Source: Phaseolus vulgaris (Eukaryota; Streptophyta; Magnoliopsida; Fabales; Fabaceae). From it: a DNA stretch of 64,000 nt. The stretch is taken from the NCBI RefSeq assembly GCF_000499845.2, contig NC_023758.2, positions 16,181,178 to 16,245,177 on the forward strand. The letters are read 5' to 3'. The notes beneath the pieces were generated by a model. It was given only the letters and a program-made list of their open reading frames with translations, was not told the DNA's origin and searched no databases. This document shows positions 1 to 10,721 of this stretch, one piece after another. The position numbers were made by a program, and so were the translations under genes. Numbering within the stretch: the stretch's first letter is position 1; each line of letters starts with the position of its first letter.

Positions 1-402
1 GGCACTTTAAGGCGCTTTAATGCTTGGGTAGTTTAAATAGCGCGGAGAATGTTGGAACAGGGTTCGAACTTTTGGCAAATTTACCAGAACTTTCTAGTTG
101 CTTGCTCGTGCTTCAAGGTTACGAACAAGGGACTGGGGAATATTTTTGCCTGAGAGAGAGAACACAGACACACAATACGCAGTTATTTTTACCACCTTCA
201 GATGCCATACGCGGTGCTCAGAGACGGAGGTGATTAGTTTTGGTGTTTCTTGCTGGCTGACTTGAGCGTCGGAGTGCAAACGGCCGCTAGGGCGCCTCTT
301 TGTCCTCTTTTTTGCAGGAATCCACAGGAAATCAGTGGGAAGGAGTCCCTAGCTGACGGTTGAGGTCGCGCACGAAGACGTCCCGGTCAACCGGACGGAA
401 CA
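1..402 (+). mobile_element. Tat family A LTR, 3' portion (cut by window start)
   Basis: This is the downstream part of an LTR whose full form is seen at 11782-13097 and 15021-16247 (TGTACC...GGAACA). It ends with GGTCAACCGGACGGAACA at 402. It holds the TATA-like TTTAAATAGCGC (about 31-42) and the block around CGGCCGCTAGGGCGCC (near 280-296) found in all Tat-type LTRs here. The bases after 402 do not show the Tat primer-binding site, so it is probably a solo LTR or a 3' LTR. The TSD cannot be tested because the left end lies outside the window. Confidence 0.85.
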
Positions 403-497
403 GTTTGGAATTCTGCGCCAGCGCCACGTAGATCGGTAGTGACATGACTCCTTTAGCCTTTTCGCTGGACAAGTCTTCGCTTAAGATTGGGGGCTTG
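403..497 (+). other. 3' internal end and polypurine tract of a family B Tat-like element
   Basis: A short stretch ends in AAGATTGGGGGCTTG (about 483-497), directly followed by an LTR start (TGTACC). It matches the polypurine tract AAGACTGGGGGGCTTG that precedes the family A 3' LTR at 15021. It therefore marks the 3' end of a plus-sense element whose body is lost or lies outside the window. Confidence 0.65.
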
Positions 498-1368
498 TGT
501 ACCGCCCTGGTAGTCGGGAGTAATGACGTGGCGTCGAGCTATTATATAGCGTGTTGGATAGGGTGCCTGGCTGGCCGAAGGGGAGGAAGTCGGGGGGTTC
601 GCGTAGTCGCCAATTATTAAGTTGGCGTGCTCCGATATCCATTATGCCTGAACCGGCGGTCACCAAGTTGAAGATGAAGTCGCCAGATGTGAACCCAGGC
701 GACCAAGTGATTGGAGATCGCCGAAACAAGGACATCGCCGAAGCTGAAGGCAGATAGACACTTCCCAGCTGGTCAGAGGATGAGGTCGGGGGACAGCTTA
801 CTTGAGCATATACGGTGAAACAGGTGGTGCAGATCATGAAGGCGGCGGGTAGACCACAGGGAAGGTGTGTACGAAGGCACCGAACTCGTCTCCAGAAGAA
901 GATCACGCTCCAAGGCAACTATGCACTGAGTATACCATGCATAAGTAACTTAGCCAAAGAAGAGTCAGAAGTAGCGCCCAAGTCAAGATGCTCCAGATGA
1001 TGGCACGTGTACAGCTGGATGCGAGCCACGTTTCCAGATGTGTAACTGCCAGGAGAGGAAAGTGTCCAGGTATATAAGAGTTTCCAACGAACTTCTGAGG
1101 TACGCACGTTCAGATTGTCTTCTTTACGCTTGCGAGTCTTGAGTATACTGAGAGAGAACTGGTCACGGTTCCTTAGAGTTCTTGAGTTTTACTCTTGAGT
1201 AATTGGTGGTTCAGTCGCTGACTTGGGCGTCGGAGCGCAATCGGCCGCAGCGGCGCCGTTTCGTCTTTTGCAGGTTCTTGAGGTGGATTGCGGCGAAGGA
1301 CGGAGGCTGACACGGCGCATACGTCGATCCAAGTTTGACGAGGCAAAGCTCCAGCGTTTTGGTCAACA
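498..1368 (+). mobile_element. Tat-like LTR, family B (871 bp)
   Basis: It starts TGTACCGCCC after a polypurine tract and ends TTTTGGTCAACA. A TATA box (TATATAAGAG) lies at 1071-1080. About 140-200 bp downstream it keeps the block GCGTCGGAGCGCAATCGGCC and the TTTTGCAGG that follows it in family A. The body is otherwise divergent from family A, so it is a sister family sharing the core promoter/R region. Confidence 0.7.
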
Positions 1369-1508
1369 GGCAGGATCAAACTCAAATCTAAAAAGAAAAA
1401 TGCACAAAGGATCAATATCAATTCAGAAAAATATATGACACCAAAGCAAGAAACAATCAAAGCAATAAAAGTACTACTAGAAGTAATGACAATTATGAAT
1501 AACATGAC
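1369..1508 (-). mobile_element. CRM-like leader fragment
   Basis: This reads as the reverse complement of the untranslated leader of the intact CRM-like element, at about 50040-50180, with only scattered differences. It is bounded on both sides by Tat-type LTR ends. It is therefore a scrap of an older CRM-like copy into which the Tat elements inserted. Confidence 0.75.
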
Positions 1509-2727
1509 TGTTCCGTCCGGTTGACCGGGACTTCGTGCGTGGCCTCAACCGTCAGCTAAGGACTCCTTCCCACTGATTGCCTGCGAATTCCTGCAAAAAA
1601 GAGGACAAAGAGGCGCCCTAGCGGCCGTTTGCACTCCGACGCTCAAGTCAGTCAGCAAGAAACACCAAAAAACTGTCCACCCACGTATCTGAGCACCGCG
1701 TATATGGCACTCTGGGGGGGTAAAAGAAACTGTGTATATGTGTGTGTGTTGTCCCCTTTAGGCAAAGATATTTTCTCTAGTCCCTTGTCCGTAGTCTCAA
1801 AGCTCGAGCAAGCCACTAGAGAGTTCTGGTGAATTTGCCAAAAGTTTCAACCCTTTTTCCGACATTCCCAGCGCTATTTAAACTGCCCCAGCATTTAAAG
1901 CGCCTTAAAGCGCTTTTACACTCAACGTAACGCACTCATTAAAGCGCTTAATTACGAAACGTAACGCATTTAAGACGTTGAAATGCTTGGGAGCCATAAT
2001 AGTACCTGAATGCTAAAAAGGGAAACTGTATTGAATATCTTTAATTACCTGGCACCTGATTGAGGGTGTTTCTATTCCGGCATTGCTGTCATACACGTGG
2101 AGGGCCTCACGACGCCTTGACCCATCTGGGGCGTTTCTGCCCATCTGGGGACGTTTCTGCGTGTGGGTCCTCCTGCTTGGAGTGCTACTGCGCTAGGGGT
2201 GGCTTTTTGGGTGCCAACTCATGCCCCCAAGTATCTAGCCACTTACTCTGAGAGCGTATCTGCCTTCCTCTCACACCCTGCACCGGTTATCCTGGGCGTG
2301 ACCTTCCTCTTGGGTCGTATCTGTCCCGAAGGCGTCTCTGGGGCGGCAGGGGTACTTCGCGAGTCAGGCTGCCCTTTACTGGTACTATCACTATGGCCTT
2401 GGAGCCACCTTTTTCTTCTCTTTATCACTTTCCCGAGATATCGGGACCTGAGGCTTTCCCACGACGTCGCTCCCTCATGGTCTTTCCTACCCATGGGTAT
2501 CGGGGAACCACACCGTGATTGCCTTGCTTTTACACTGTTTAATCTGGCGACGCCCTCACCTGGGCGACGCCTTCACCTAGGCGACACCTTCACCTAGGCG
2601 ACGCCTTCGCCTAGGCGACGCCTCCTCTTGGCGTCTCTTCATCTGGGCGACACCTCGAGCTGACTTCGACTTTCCAGTCGTTGACTTTGACCTTGACTTA
2701 GTCAACGCCCTGATACGGGACGGTACA
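1509..2727 (-). mobile_element. Tat family A LTR, inverted (left arm of Tat-1)
   Basis: The plus strand reads TGTTCCGTCCGG...GGGACGGTACA, which is the reverse complement of a full family A LTR. At 2728-2743 it continues into CAAGCCCCCCAGTCTT, the reverse complement of the polypurine tract, so it is a 3' LTR of minus sense. The neighbouring pol (5165-8077) has plus sense, so this LTR does not belong to that pol in a normal element. A 17-bp repeat array (2546-2622) has the same four full units plus a part-unit as the LTR at 15021. Confidence 0.9.
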
Positions 2728-3215
2728 CAAGCCCCCCAGTCTTAAACCGAAGACTTGTCTTCAGCGCAAGACTAAAGCCTTGCCCCCGCCATCCACGTGC
2801 CTTCCTGATGACGTGCCATTCTCTGCTGACTCAGCAAATTTTTGAATTACTGACGCGACATTATCTGAACCACAGGGGTATTCTTAATGACCGATTGGAC
2901 ATTCCCTGCAATGGGGATGATTACGCCTTCTGGGCTACCCTTTATCTCGCGCCACGTGGCCCATCGCGTGGCCCTCCTTTAGAGACCTTTGCGCTTCCCC
3001 TGGGCAATCGACCTTCTGACGCGTGGCCCGATCCTGCGGCCCTTAGTTAGCGCCTCTTGGGTTACGAAATGTAACGTTTAAGTTACCCCAAACCCCGCGC
3101 TCACTCTACTGTTACATTCATTCACTCTGCAATTCCGCACTGTTCATCGCCTTCAAAACCCCTTTCTCTGCAATCGCGATTCTCTCCTTCCTGCGCTCTC
3201 CTACTGCCTCCAAAG

Positions 3216-3618
3216 GTACGGTTTTTCCCTCCTTGATGATTCTCTTTACTGTATGAACTGCCTGGGACTGTCCATATTACCGCATTTCTCTGGATGTTGC
3301 TTGTATGCTTCGTTATTTCCTCTTGTTTCCCTTCGTTCTTTTGCGGGTAGGGCGCTCCTAGGGTTCTTCCATTTTCCCCTTTCCTTCTCTCCAAACCCCT
3401 TTTCTCTGAACCCTTTCTTTCTCTTTTGATCTTCAGCATTGGTTTGATGGCAAAAACCAAGACCCACCGCGCCTCCCCCGCTCCCCAAGTCTCATTATAA
3501 GGGCGAATATGACTGGGCCCCCTACGAACTTCTGGACGAATGTTCCCTCCTGAACTCCGTTGAGGACGTGGAGGCCCACAGGGGGACCCTGCCCTCTATA
3601 ACTTTAATGCTTTCCACA
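3216..3618 (+). pseudogene. ORF A 5' fragment (leader intron plus start of exon 1)
   Basis: This is the copy of ORF A carried in the inverted arm. A leader intron can be read from CAAAG|GTACGG (donor at 3216) to CTTCAG| (acceptor ending 3436), followed by an ATG at 3447. The coding part matches the ORF A exon 1 start at 14300 (MAKTKT... and YDWAP-like residues). It has a one-base insertion near the start that breaks the frame. Homology ends at 3618, so only the first 57 or so codons are represented. It is not functional; it shows the leader intron in a third copy. Confidence 0.75.
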
Positions 3619-4760
3619 GCCCGGGGCCCGACAGGAGGCGAACGCCCCGCCAGAGAAAGGCAAGACCGGCGAGGTACAACTTCGTGGTTGAGTTGAAGGA
3701 TTTGATCGCCGTGCCCAACATAGCCGAGAGGCTGAGGCGACCGGGAAGACCGACAAGGTGTTAGGGCCCCGTAAAGACTCTTGTGCGAATTCCACGAGGC
3801 TTTCGAGCACCAAATTGATAATTGCCTGTCGTTGGGCTACCAGCTAGATGAGCTGGTGAGGACTGGGTTTTTGAAAGATTATGTCGTGGAGTCCACTACG
3901 ACCGCCACCCTGCCGCCGCCGGCGGATGAGCCAGTACACGAGATGCCGGTGCTTGGCGAGGTCCACACCATTGCTGGAGGTTTTTCCGGCGGAGGACCCA
4001 CCGCCTCCCAGCGGAAGAAATACGCGAGGGGGGTGAATTCAATTGAAGAGAGGCTTCGGGGAGTCCTGGGAGTCAGATATTGTGTTCACAAGAAGAGACC
4101 TCCGAGATGTGGTGCCCCATGACAACGATCCCGTTGTCATCTCGGTCGTCACGGCTGGAAGGAAGGTCCACAGAGTGCTTGTTGATCAAGGAAGCTCGGC
4201 AGACGTCATGTTTCTGTCAACCTTTAATAAATTACGGTTGTCCCCCGATTGCTGAGTCCCTATACGGGATGTTTGTATGGGTTCGGGGATAACCAGATAG
4301 AGGTCCGGGGGTACTGGAGTTGAGGACTACGTTCACAGACGGAGAGGCCTCCCGAACAGAGAGCATTCGGTACCTCGTCGTGAACGCTAATTCTGCCTAC
4401 AATATTTTGCTGGGCAGACCGGCGTTAAACCGTCTGAGTGCAATATCCTCCACTCGTCACATGAAGATGAAGCTACCGGACCTCAGTGGCCGGGTGATAG
4501 TCATCAGATCAGACCAAGAGGAGGCGAGGAAATGCTACGAAAACAGCCTGAAGACGAAGAGAAGCGTTTTCATGGTGTACGAACGTCCGCCGAGCGCGGA
4601 CGCAACAATGATCGAGGCGACGCCCGCTATGCAGACGCTCGAAGAGGCCATAGCAGAAAGGGCGATGCCCGAAGCAGATGTGCCAATGGAGGAAGCACAC
4701 GTGGAAGAGGCGGCGCCCGTAGAAGAAGCGGCGCCCGCCGATGATGATAATAGGAGCAAC
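3619..4760 (+). pseudogene. Tat-1 gag C-terminus and aspartic protease remnant
   Basis: This is a decayed part of the Tat-1 polyprotein. Frame 3781-4122 has a Tat gag tail: the 'CEFHEAFEHQIDNC' pseudo-knuckle, then 'HTIAGGFSGGG', a hallmark of Tat gag C-termini. Frame 4043-4255 then shows a retropepsin core with the active-site motif VDQGSSADV. Frame 4320-4760 carries the end of protease ('YNILLGRPALNRL') and an acidic Glu/Ala-rich linker. At least three frame changes are needed to read it through. The N-terminal gag is missing: sequence jumps directly from the inverted ORF A fragment at 3618 into late gag. No protein can be made from it. Confidence 0.8.
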
Positions 4761-5164
4761 CGCGGCCAACATCCTAGAAAGGAAGATTGGCGGCAAAGCT
4801 TTCAAGTTAGGAAGCTCGCTAAGTCCAGAAGAACGGGAAGGGGTGGCGGAAGTGATTTCGCGCCACCTGGATACCTTCGCATGGTCCGCCTCGGACATGC
4901 CGGGCATCGACCCCGATTTCCTGTGCCACCACCTCAGCATGGACGCCACGGTCCGCCCCGTGCGTCAGAGAAGGAGGAAGTTCAATGAGGAGCGACAACA
5001 GGTGGTGAAAGACGAAACGCAGAAGCTGCTGAGTGCTGGCCACATTAGGGAGATTCAGTACCCTGAGTGGCTCGCCAACGTCGTTTTGGTGAAGAAGGCA
5101 AACGGAAAATGGAGAATGTGCGTTGACTTCACGGACTTGAATAAGGCGTGCCCAAAGGATTCCT
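4741..5164 (+). pseudogene. Tat-1 reverse transcriptase N-terminal part, frameshifted from pol
   Basis: The frame 4741-5247 begins 'IIGATAANILERKIGGKAFKLGSSL', runs through the pre-RT linker and the first RT motifs ('KKANGKWRMCVDFTDLNKACPKDSY') and then leaves the correct frame at about 5165. Compared with the Tat-3 copy on the other strand (near 40380), two bases appear to be lost after the codons for KDSY. This separates the RT N-terminus from the remaining pol frame. It is a single lesion in an otherwise well-kept RT. Confidence 0.8.
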
Positions 5165-8077
5165 ATGCTGCCCAGCATCGACGCCCTAGTGGACAGCGCG
5201 TCTGGCAGCAAAGTGTTAAGCTTCCTGGACGCCTTCTCAGGGTATAACCAAATCAAGATGCACCCCAGGGACGAGAGCAAGACTGCTTTCATGACTGAAA
5301 CATGCAGTTATTGCTATAAGGTGATGCCCTTCGGGCTCAAAAATGCGGGCGCCACGTACCAGAGGTTAATGGACAAGGTCCTGGCGCCAATGCTCGGGAG
5401 GAACGTATACGCCTACGTAGACGACATGGTGGTGGCGTCGCAGAACAGGGTGCAGCACATGGCAGACTTGGAGGAATTGTTCAACACAATATCCAAATAC
5501 CGCCTCAAGTTGAACCCCGAGAAGTGTGTTTTTGGGGTAGAGGCCGGTAAATTCTTGGGTTTTCTGCTCACCGAGAGGGGGATAGAGGCGAACCCCGACA
5601 AATGTGCGGCTATTATCGCCATGCGGAGTCCGACATCGGTAAAGGAGGTTCAACAGTTGACAGGGCGGATGGCGGCGCTCTCGAGGTTTGTTTCCGCCGG
5701 AGGAGAAAAGGGGCACCCGTACTTCCAGTGCCTCAAGAGAAACAGTCGCTTTGCATGGACTGAGGAATGCGAAGCGGCTTTCGTTAAACTGAAGGATTAC
5801 CTGGCGACGCCTCCGGTTCTCTGCAAACCGGTAACGGGCGTGCCCCTCCGTTTGTATTTTACTGTAACAGATAGGGCCATCAGTTCTGTGTTGGTACAAG
5901 AGCAGGACCAGAGTCAGAAGCCCATCTACTTTGTAAGCAAAGCCTTACAGGGAGCTGAGACAAGGTACCAGGCACTGGAGAAGGCGGCGCTGGCGGTAGT
6001 GTTCTCGGCTAGGAGGCTCCGTCATTACTTTCACAGTTTCACGGTGGTGGTAATGACCAACCTCCCCATACAGAAGGTGCTGCAGAAGCCCGATGTGGCA
6101 GGAAGAATGGTACGCTGGGCTGTGGAACTGTCAGAATTCGACATACAGTACGAGCCTAGAGGATCCATTAAAGGGCAGGTGTACGCGGATTTTGTAGCAG
6201 AACTTTCGCCCGGAGGTGAGCAAGAAGTGGAAGCGGGTTCACAGTGGCTGCTCTCGGTTGATGGTTCCTCAAACCAGCAAGGGAGTGGTGCGGGAATAGT
6301 GCTGGAAGGACCCGACGGCATACTGATCGAGCAGGCCTTGCGTTTTTCCTTCAAGGCAAGTAACAACCAAGCAGAATACGAAGCCCTGATTGCAGGAATG
6401 CTCTTGGCCAAGGAGATGGGCGCACAGAACCTCCTAGTGAAGAGCGACTCCCAGTTGATTACGGGGCAGGTGTCGGGTGAGTTCCAGGCGAAGGACCCCC
6501 AGATGGCGGCGTATCTAAAATACGTCCAGTTGTTGAAAGGGGCGTTCAACGCTCTTGAGTTAATACACGTCCCGAGGGAGCAGAATGCCAGAGCCGACCT
6601 ACTCGCAAAGCTGGCCAGCTCAGGCAAGGGGGGTAGACAGAGGACAGTGATCCAGGAGACCCTCAAAGCTCCGCGTCGATTCGTGGAGGACAACAGGGTG
6701 GACGTCCTCCAGATTTATGCATCAGGGGGAAGGCCGAGGAGTCATTCCTCATTAACCCAAGATACGCAGAGGGCGCCCCGCATCAATATATACGCGAGTG
6801 CGTCTGAGGAGGAGCAGTTGCAGGTTTGTGTCCTGTCCACGGGAGACACCTTGATGACAACCTATAAACGATACCTGGCGGATGGGGCCCTTCCAGTGGA
6901 CCCTGAAGAGGGTAAGAAAATCAAAAGGAACGCCGTAAGATATACTTTGGTGGATGGGGTGTTGTTCAGGCACGGCTTCACTCACCCTATCCTAACATGC
7001 GTCAGTGGCGATGAGTGCACCAGGATAATGGCGGAGCTACACGAAGGCATCTGCGGAAGCCATGTAGGAGGAAGATCCTTAGCCTCCAAGGTAATACGCG
7101 CAGGTTTCTTCTGGCCAACAGTGAAAGAGGATTGCGCACGGCACGCCCAGCGGTGTAGGCAATGCCAAAAGCCCGCCGACTGGCACAAGGCGCCGCCTGA
7201 AGAGTTGCGGTCCATATACAGCCCGTGGCCTTTCCACACATGGGGTATTGACATCCTGGGCCCTTTCCCACTGACAATCAGGCAGATGAAGTATCTGATC
7301 GTCGCCATCGAATACTTCACTAAGTGGATAGAGGCGGAGCCCGTGGCACAGATCAGGGCGCATAAGGTACAACATTTTGTGTGGAGAAACATCGTGTGTC
7401 GCTTTGGCGTACCTAGGCGCCTGATATCTGACAATGGGACCCAGTTCGCCAGTCAGCAGTTAAGAAATCTGTGCGCTGAAGTGGGAATCAAGCAAGTGTT
7501 CGCGTCGGTTGAACACCCCCAGACCAATGGACAAGTAGAGTCAGCAAACAGAGTTCTGCTGAGGGGGTTAAAAAGAAGGTTAGAGAAGGCCAAAGGGGCG
7601 TGGGCGGAAGAGGTGCCAAGGATTGTATGGGCATACCACACCACGCCCCAATCCTCTACTATGGAGACGCCTTTCAGTCTGGTGTACGGGTCGGACGCGA
7701 TGATTCCAGTAGAAATACACGAAAGCTCACCGCGTTTTCAAAACTTTGTGGTGGAGGAATCTAATGAGGAGAGGCGGGTAAACCTGGATCTGCTAGAAGA
7801 GGCCAGGGAAGAAGCTAGAATAAAAGCTGAAGCGATGAAGAGAAGAGTGGAGCGGCAATATAGCTCTAAAGTAAAGCCACGTCAGTTTCAGGTGGGCGAC
7901 CTGGTGATGAGGAAAGCTCACCCTTACGAGCTGGAGAATAAGCTGTCTCCCAAGTGGACCGGGCCCTTCAGAGTTACTGAGGCTAAGGGCAACGGTTCGT
8001 ACAACCTGAAGACTTTAGATGGAGGCCCTATCCCGCGCAGTTGGAATGCAGCCAACTTAAAATTTTATTTCAGTTGA
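5165..8077 (+). CDS. Tat-1 pol: RT, degenerate RNase H, second RNase H, integrase
   Basis: A 970-residue open frame of a Ty3/gypsy Tat-lineage polyprotein that would copy element RNA to DNA and integrate it. RT has YVDD at 84-87. The connection/RNase H region follows (about 225-330). Its expected last Asp (TDH-type site) is Asn299 (VMTNLP). A second, archaeal-like RNase H, typical of Tat, spans about 361-485 with a full acidic set: D366, E404, D428, D478. Integrase has the zinc site H626, H633, C664, C667 and catalytic D696, D756, E792 (last spacing 35). The frame ends FYFS-stop. The first part of RT lies upstream in another frame, so translation as a functional polyprotein is unlikely. The first ATG is an internal Met, not a natural start. 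Confidence 0.93.
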   Translation: MLPSIDALVDSASGSKVLSFLDAFSGYNQIKMHPRDESKTAFMTETCSYCYKVMPFGLKNAGATYQRLMDKVLAPMLGRNVYAYVDDMVVASQNRVQHMADLEELFNTISKYRLKLNPEKCVFGVEAGKFLGFLLTERGIEANPDKCAAIIAMRSPTSVKEVQQLTGRMAALSRFVSAGGEKGHPYFQCLKRNSRFAWTEECEAAFVKLKDYLATPPVLCKPVTGVPLRLYFTVTDRAISSVLVQEQDQSQKPIYFVSKALQGAETRYQALEKAALAVVFSARRLRHYFHSFTVVVMTNLPIQKVLQKPDVAGRMVRWAVELSEFDIQYEPRGSIKGQVYADFVAELSPGGEQEVEAGSQWLLSVDGSSNQQGSGAGIVLEGPDGILIEQALRFSFKASNNQAEYEALIAGMLLAKEMGAQNLLVKSDSQLITGQVSGEFQAKDPQMAAYLKYVQLLKGAFNALELIHVPREQNARADLLAKLASSGKGGRQRTVIQETLKAPRRFVEDNRVDVLQIYASGGRPRSHSSLTQDTQRAPRINIYASASEEEQLQVCVLSTGDTLMTTYKRYLADGALPVDPEEGKKIKRNAVRYTLVDGVLFRHGFTHPILTCVSGDECTRIMAELHEGICGSHVGGRSLASKVIRAGFFWPTVKEDCARHAQRCRQCQKPADWHKAPPEELRSIYSPWPFHTWGIDILGPFPLTIRQMKYLIVAIEYFTKWIEAEPVAQIRAHKVQHFVWRNIVCRFGVPRRLISDNGTQFASQQLRNLCAEVGIKQVFASVEHPQTNGQVESANRVLLRGLKRRLEKAKGAWAEEVPRIVWAYHTTPQSSTMETPFSLVYGSDAMIPVEIHESSPRFQNFVVEESNEERRVNLDLLEEAREEARIKAEAMKRRVERQYSSKVKPRQFQVGDLVMRKAHPYELENKLSPKWTGPFRVTEAKGNGSYNLKTLDGGPIPRSWNAANLKFYFS

Positions 8078-8476
8078 CCTGTGTAAGCAACATGTAACAA
8101 TTTAGTTGAAGGGGACGCTCTTTTTCCCTTTCGGGGGTTTTTTAACGAGGTCACCCTAATAAATGGAAAAACCAGTTGAGAAAAAGAAGTGCTTTGGTTT
8201 TCAGCCATTATTTTTCCTTGTTAGAAGTAATGTGATGCGCCGCCTAGGGCATGGCGTCGCCAAGGAAGAAGGCGTCGCCTAGGTCTTGGCGTCGCCCAGA
8301 AAGAAGACGTCGCCCAAGGGAAGGCATGCATCATTGGCGGAACGAGACGAAAGGAAGTTGCGCGGTATATGAGGCATATGCAAAGTAAAGTGGCGTTGTA
8401 AAGAATTATGATATTGGAAAATTGTTGTTACAAGCAATGTTCAGTACAAAATGCAAAAACACAAACAGGCCGCTTC
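8078..8476 (+). other. Tat-1 region between pol and ORF B (3' untranslated)
   Basis: Non-coding sequence after the pol stop. It holds a CTTTTTCCCTTTCGGGGGTT stretch also seen, on the other strand, after Tat-2 integrase (about 56885-56935). Near 8238-8325 there are several GGCGTCGCC-type units. It separates the sense pol from the antisense ORF B, whose stop codon is at 8477-8479, so the two genes converge here. Confidence 0.7.
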
Positions 8477-9442
8477 TCAGCGCTCATCAGAGTCATCACT
8501 GGAGGAAGGCGAAGCCTCTTTCCCAGCCCGCAGCGCTCGAGTAAGTCGTGTCCTCTTTTCTCGGCTTATTTTCGAACCTGCACAAAGGGAACAGATGTGT
8601 TAGAGACACAGTGAAGAAAGACAGGCACAGTTAGAAAGTAACGAAGGTCGAAGTTGCCTAAGGCAGTGGTTCTTACTTATGTACTTCTCAAGAGTCCTAG
8701 CGTTGAACTCCAAGCTGATCACCGTAGCGGAGTCAAAACCTCCCGCCTCAGCAAGAATCCGGCAAGCTATTTGATCACTTGGAGCCAGATTCTTGAGGGG
8801 TTTGGCTTTGAGGGCCTTTTCCTCTCTCACCCAGTACAGCGGAAACCCATCGAGGGCGTCGGGAACAAAATCAGTACAGCAGATCTTGAAGAACCGGCCT
8901 TTCCACCCCGTGAACGAGCTTTGGAAGGGTGTGAAGAGAACTCTTCCGGGAACATTGCTGAGAGTTACCCAGAGGTTGTGTCTTTGTCTCTTCACCTCAA
9001 AAAAGTGAAGAAAGAGGTCAACCGAGGGTGCACAACCCAGAAACCCAAAGAGGACATCGAAGGCTTTGACAAAGGCCCAGTTGTTGGGATATAACTGGGC
9101 TGGAGCCACGTTGATCTCCGTCAGCAGTTCCTTCTCGAACCGGGAGAAGGGTAAGCGCACCCCGATGGTCTTGAACACCACCTGGTAAAAGTAAAAGAAA
9201 GGGACCCCGTCGTTCGCTCGTCCTTCTCCACACATTGGCTCCCCCAGAGTGCAAGGGAGCACAGCGATGTCGTCATCGTGCCTCCTCGCGAAGGCCCGAT
9301 GGTCGTAAGAACACAACTCCCCTTTGTGTTCCCGTACGGCCCTGGTGGAGAGCAAGCATGAACACTCATCAAGAAGTTCGCCCGAGGCCCAAGGGTACAA
9401 GTCTTGGGGACGGACCCTGGAGGAAGCATCGTGAGAAGACAT
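8477..9442 (-). CDS. Tat-1 antisense ORF B, two exons, 288 aa (Transposase_28-like)
   Basis: A gene antisense to pol, intact if one intron is removed. Exon 1 is 9442-8677 (ATG at 9442). The donor reads ATAA|GTAAGAAC, the intron is 8676-8578 (99 bp), and the acceptor is TTTGTGCAG|GTTCG. Exon 2 is 8577-8477, ending TGA. Splicing is phase 1, giving about 288 residues. Exon 1 resembles the plant 'putative gypsy-type transposon' domain (Transposase_28, PF04195): 'FEKELLTEINVAPAQLYPN', 'LFLHFFEVK', 'GWKGRFFKI'. Exon 2 gives a short basic then Ser/Asp-rich tail. Function is unknown; the family name does not imply proven transposase activity. It is a paralogue of ORF A. Assignment of the intron rests on the matching site in three other copies. 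Confidence 0.8.
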
Positions 9443-10721
9443 TCTTTAACAAGATCAAGATGGCTGGAAATGCAAGAGTTGAGCGAGGGGAGCAGTTAGA
9501 ACAGCCCTTCGACAAAGAAGAAAGGGTGCAAGAAGAAAGAACGTAAGTAGGTTATGAAGAGTGAGAAAATGGTGAAGATAGTTTCAGAGCTTGAAGAGTT
9601 AAATAAAGCGGTTAGAGCGCCAAACGACGTGAATGGATGCACCGCACGATCGATACACGTGGCAGAAGATGAAAGGATGACTCTGGCACCACTGGTTTAA
9701 ATCAGAAAATGTCCCGTCAACAGAATGTCCAAGGGTACGATCCGCCGTCGAAAATGAGTCAGGGGCATAGCAGGAGTCAGGTCTTGATGAACTGACCAAA
9801 TGTCCCACAAACCATACAAGTAGCGCCACGTGGATCAGGTCAAATGACAGAAGGTCCCATCAGCTATACGAGGAGCGCCACGTGGATGGCACAGACAAAG
9901 CCTTGGGCTCTTTGCTGTTATCAAGTGTTGACCAAGGCAAGAGTTAAGGTCGATGACGAAGTAAAGGTGACGCCCGAGGCGTTGCCAGGAAAGACGTAAA
10001 GGGCGACGACAGACGAGAAGTCGCGGGCGTCGCCAACCCAAATACCGACTGGCGTTACCCCCCCGATACCCCCAGGTAGGAAAGACTGAGGAGGGAGAAG
10101 AAATCAGAGAAAAGCAAAGTTAGTTGCAGGCGTCGCCTCCCCGATACCCACAGGTAGGAAAGACCGTGGAGGGAGACGAGACCGTCAAACGCCAGCGAGT
10201 CACCGGCAAGGTGTTCCCCGATACCTATGGGCAGGAAAGACCATGGAGGGAACAAAAACCCCACAGCACTCAGCGTTTCAGACACCCGGGGACGATACGG
10301 TGCTGCGTTAGCAGGCCTCTCCTTAGGCGTGGGTGCCGAGTGTTAAAGGATCAAAGAAAGAGCTTTTCGGTATCAGAGACGTCCCGTGGACGATACGGCG
10401 CCACTTAGTGAGCCTCTCCATGGGCGTAAGGGTTGGCGAGCGACCTTACCCCATCATACCAAACCGTCCAACGAAGTGTGAGAAACGGGCAGAATACAGA
10501 TAAAATAATTGAACGTATGAAGGGAAAAGATGAGAACGAGATCGCATAGGCGGAATCGTATGTGAAAAAGAAATAATGACAACCATGCGAATGTCCCGAA
10601 TCAGTAACAAGAGTGTGGATAGTTCAAAGAATTACAAGTTTTGGCAGATGAAATTAAAAAGCGAAGGTAAAGAATGAAGAGTTAAGCTTGAAGAGGAAGG
10701 TGGCGGATGAGGGGCAGCAGT
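9443..10721 (-). promoter_or_regulatory. Spacer between ORF A end and ORF B start, with motif repeats
   Basis: No convincing gene. It must hold the ORF B promoter and leader. Three copies of a motif starting CCCCGATACC and continuing into AGGAAAGAC...GGAGGGA begin at 10061, 10139 and 10216 (spacing 78 and 77). The same motif lies in the family A LTR (about 12092-12129 and 15244-15281), in the same element orientation. GGCGTCGCC words are also present near 10026. Between 10440 and 10720 I see nothing recognisable. Confidence 0.6.

Larger units (their letters stand above)
1509..3618. repeat. Left arm of a 2.1-kb inverted repeat
   Basis: This segment (LTR, polypurine tract, ORF A leader with its intron, and the first 172 bases of ORF A) is nearly identical, inverted, to 14129-16247. 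Identity stops abruptly after TTTCCACA at 3618, where the left copy switches to plus-sense Tat gag sequence. I compared the 2728-3160 portion base by base with its partner and saw only scattered differences. Confidence 0.88.

Noticed and set aside
1173..1505. Minus-strand 110-codon frame as a membrane protein gene
   Set aside because: It spans the end of a family B LTR and a CRM leader fragment; hydrophobic residues come from the AT-rich leader. No family resemblance.
2163..2597. Plus-strand 144-codon frame, also repeated at 12017-12439 and 15168-15590
   Set aside because: It lies wholly inside family A LTRs and recurs because the LTR recurs. No codon constraint is visible and the 17-bp repeats run through it.
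6031..7434. Several long minus-strand frames opposite pol
   Set aside because: They mirror the GC-rich coding strand of Tat-1 pol, and similar shadows occur opposite Tat-3 pol. No start context or domain.
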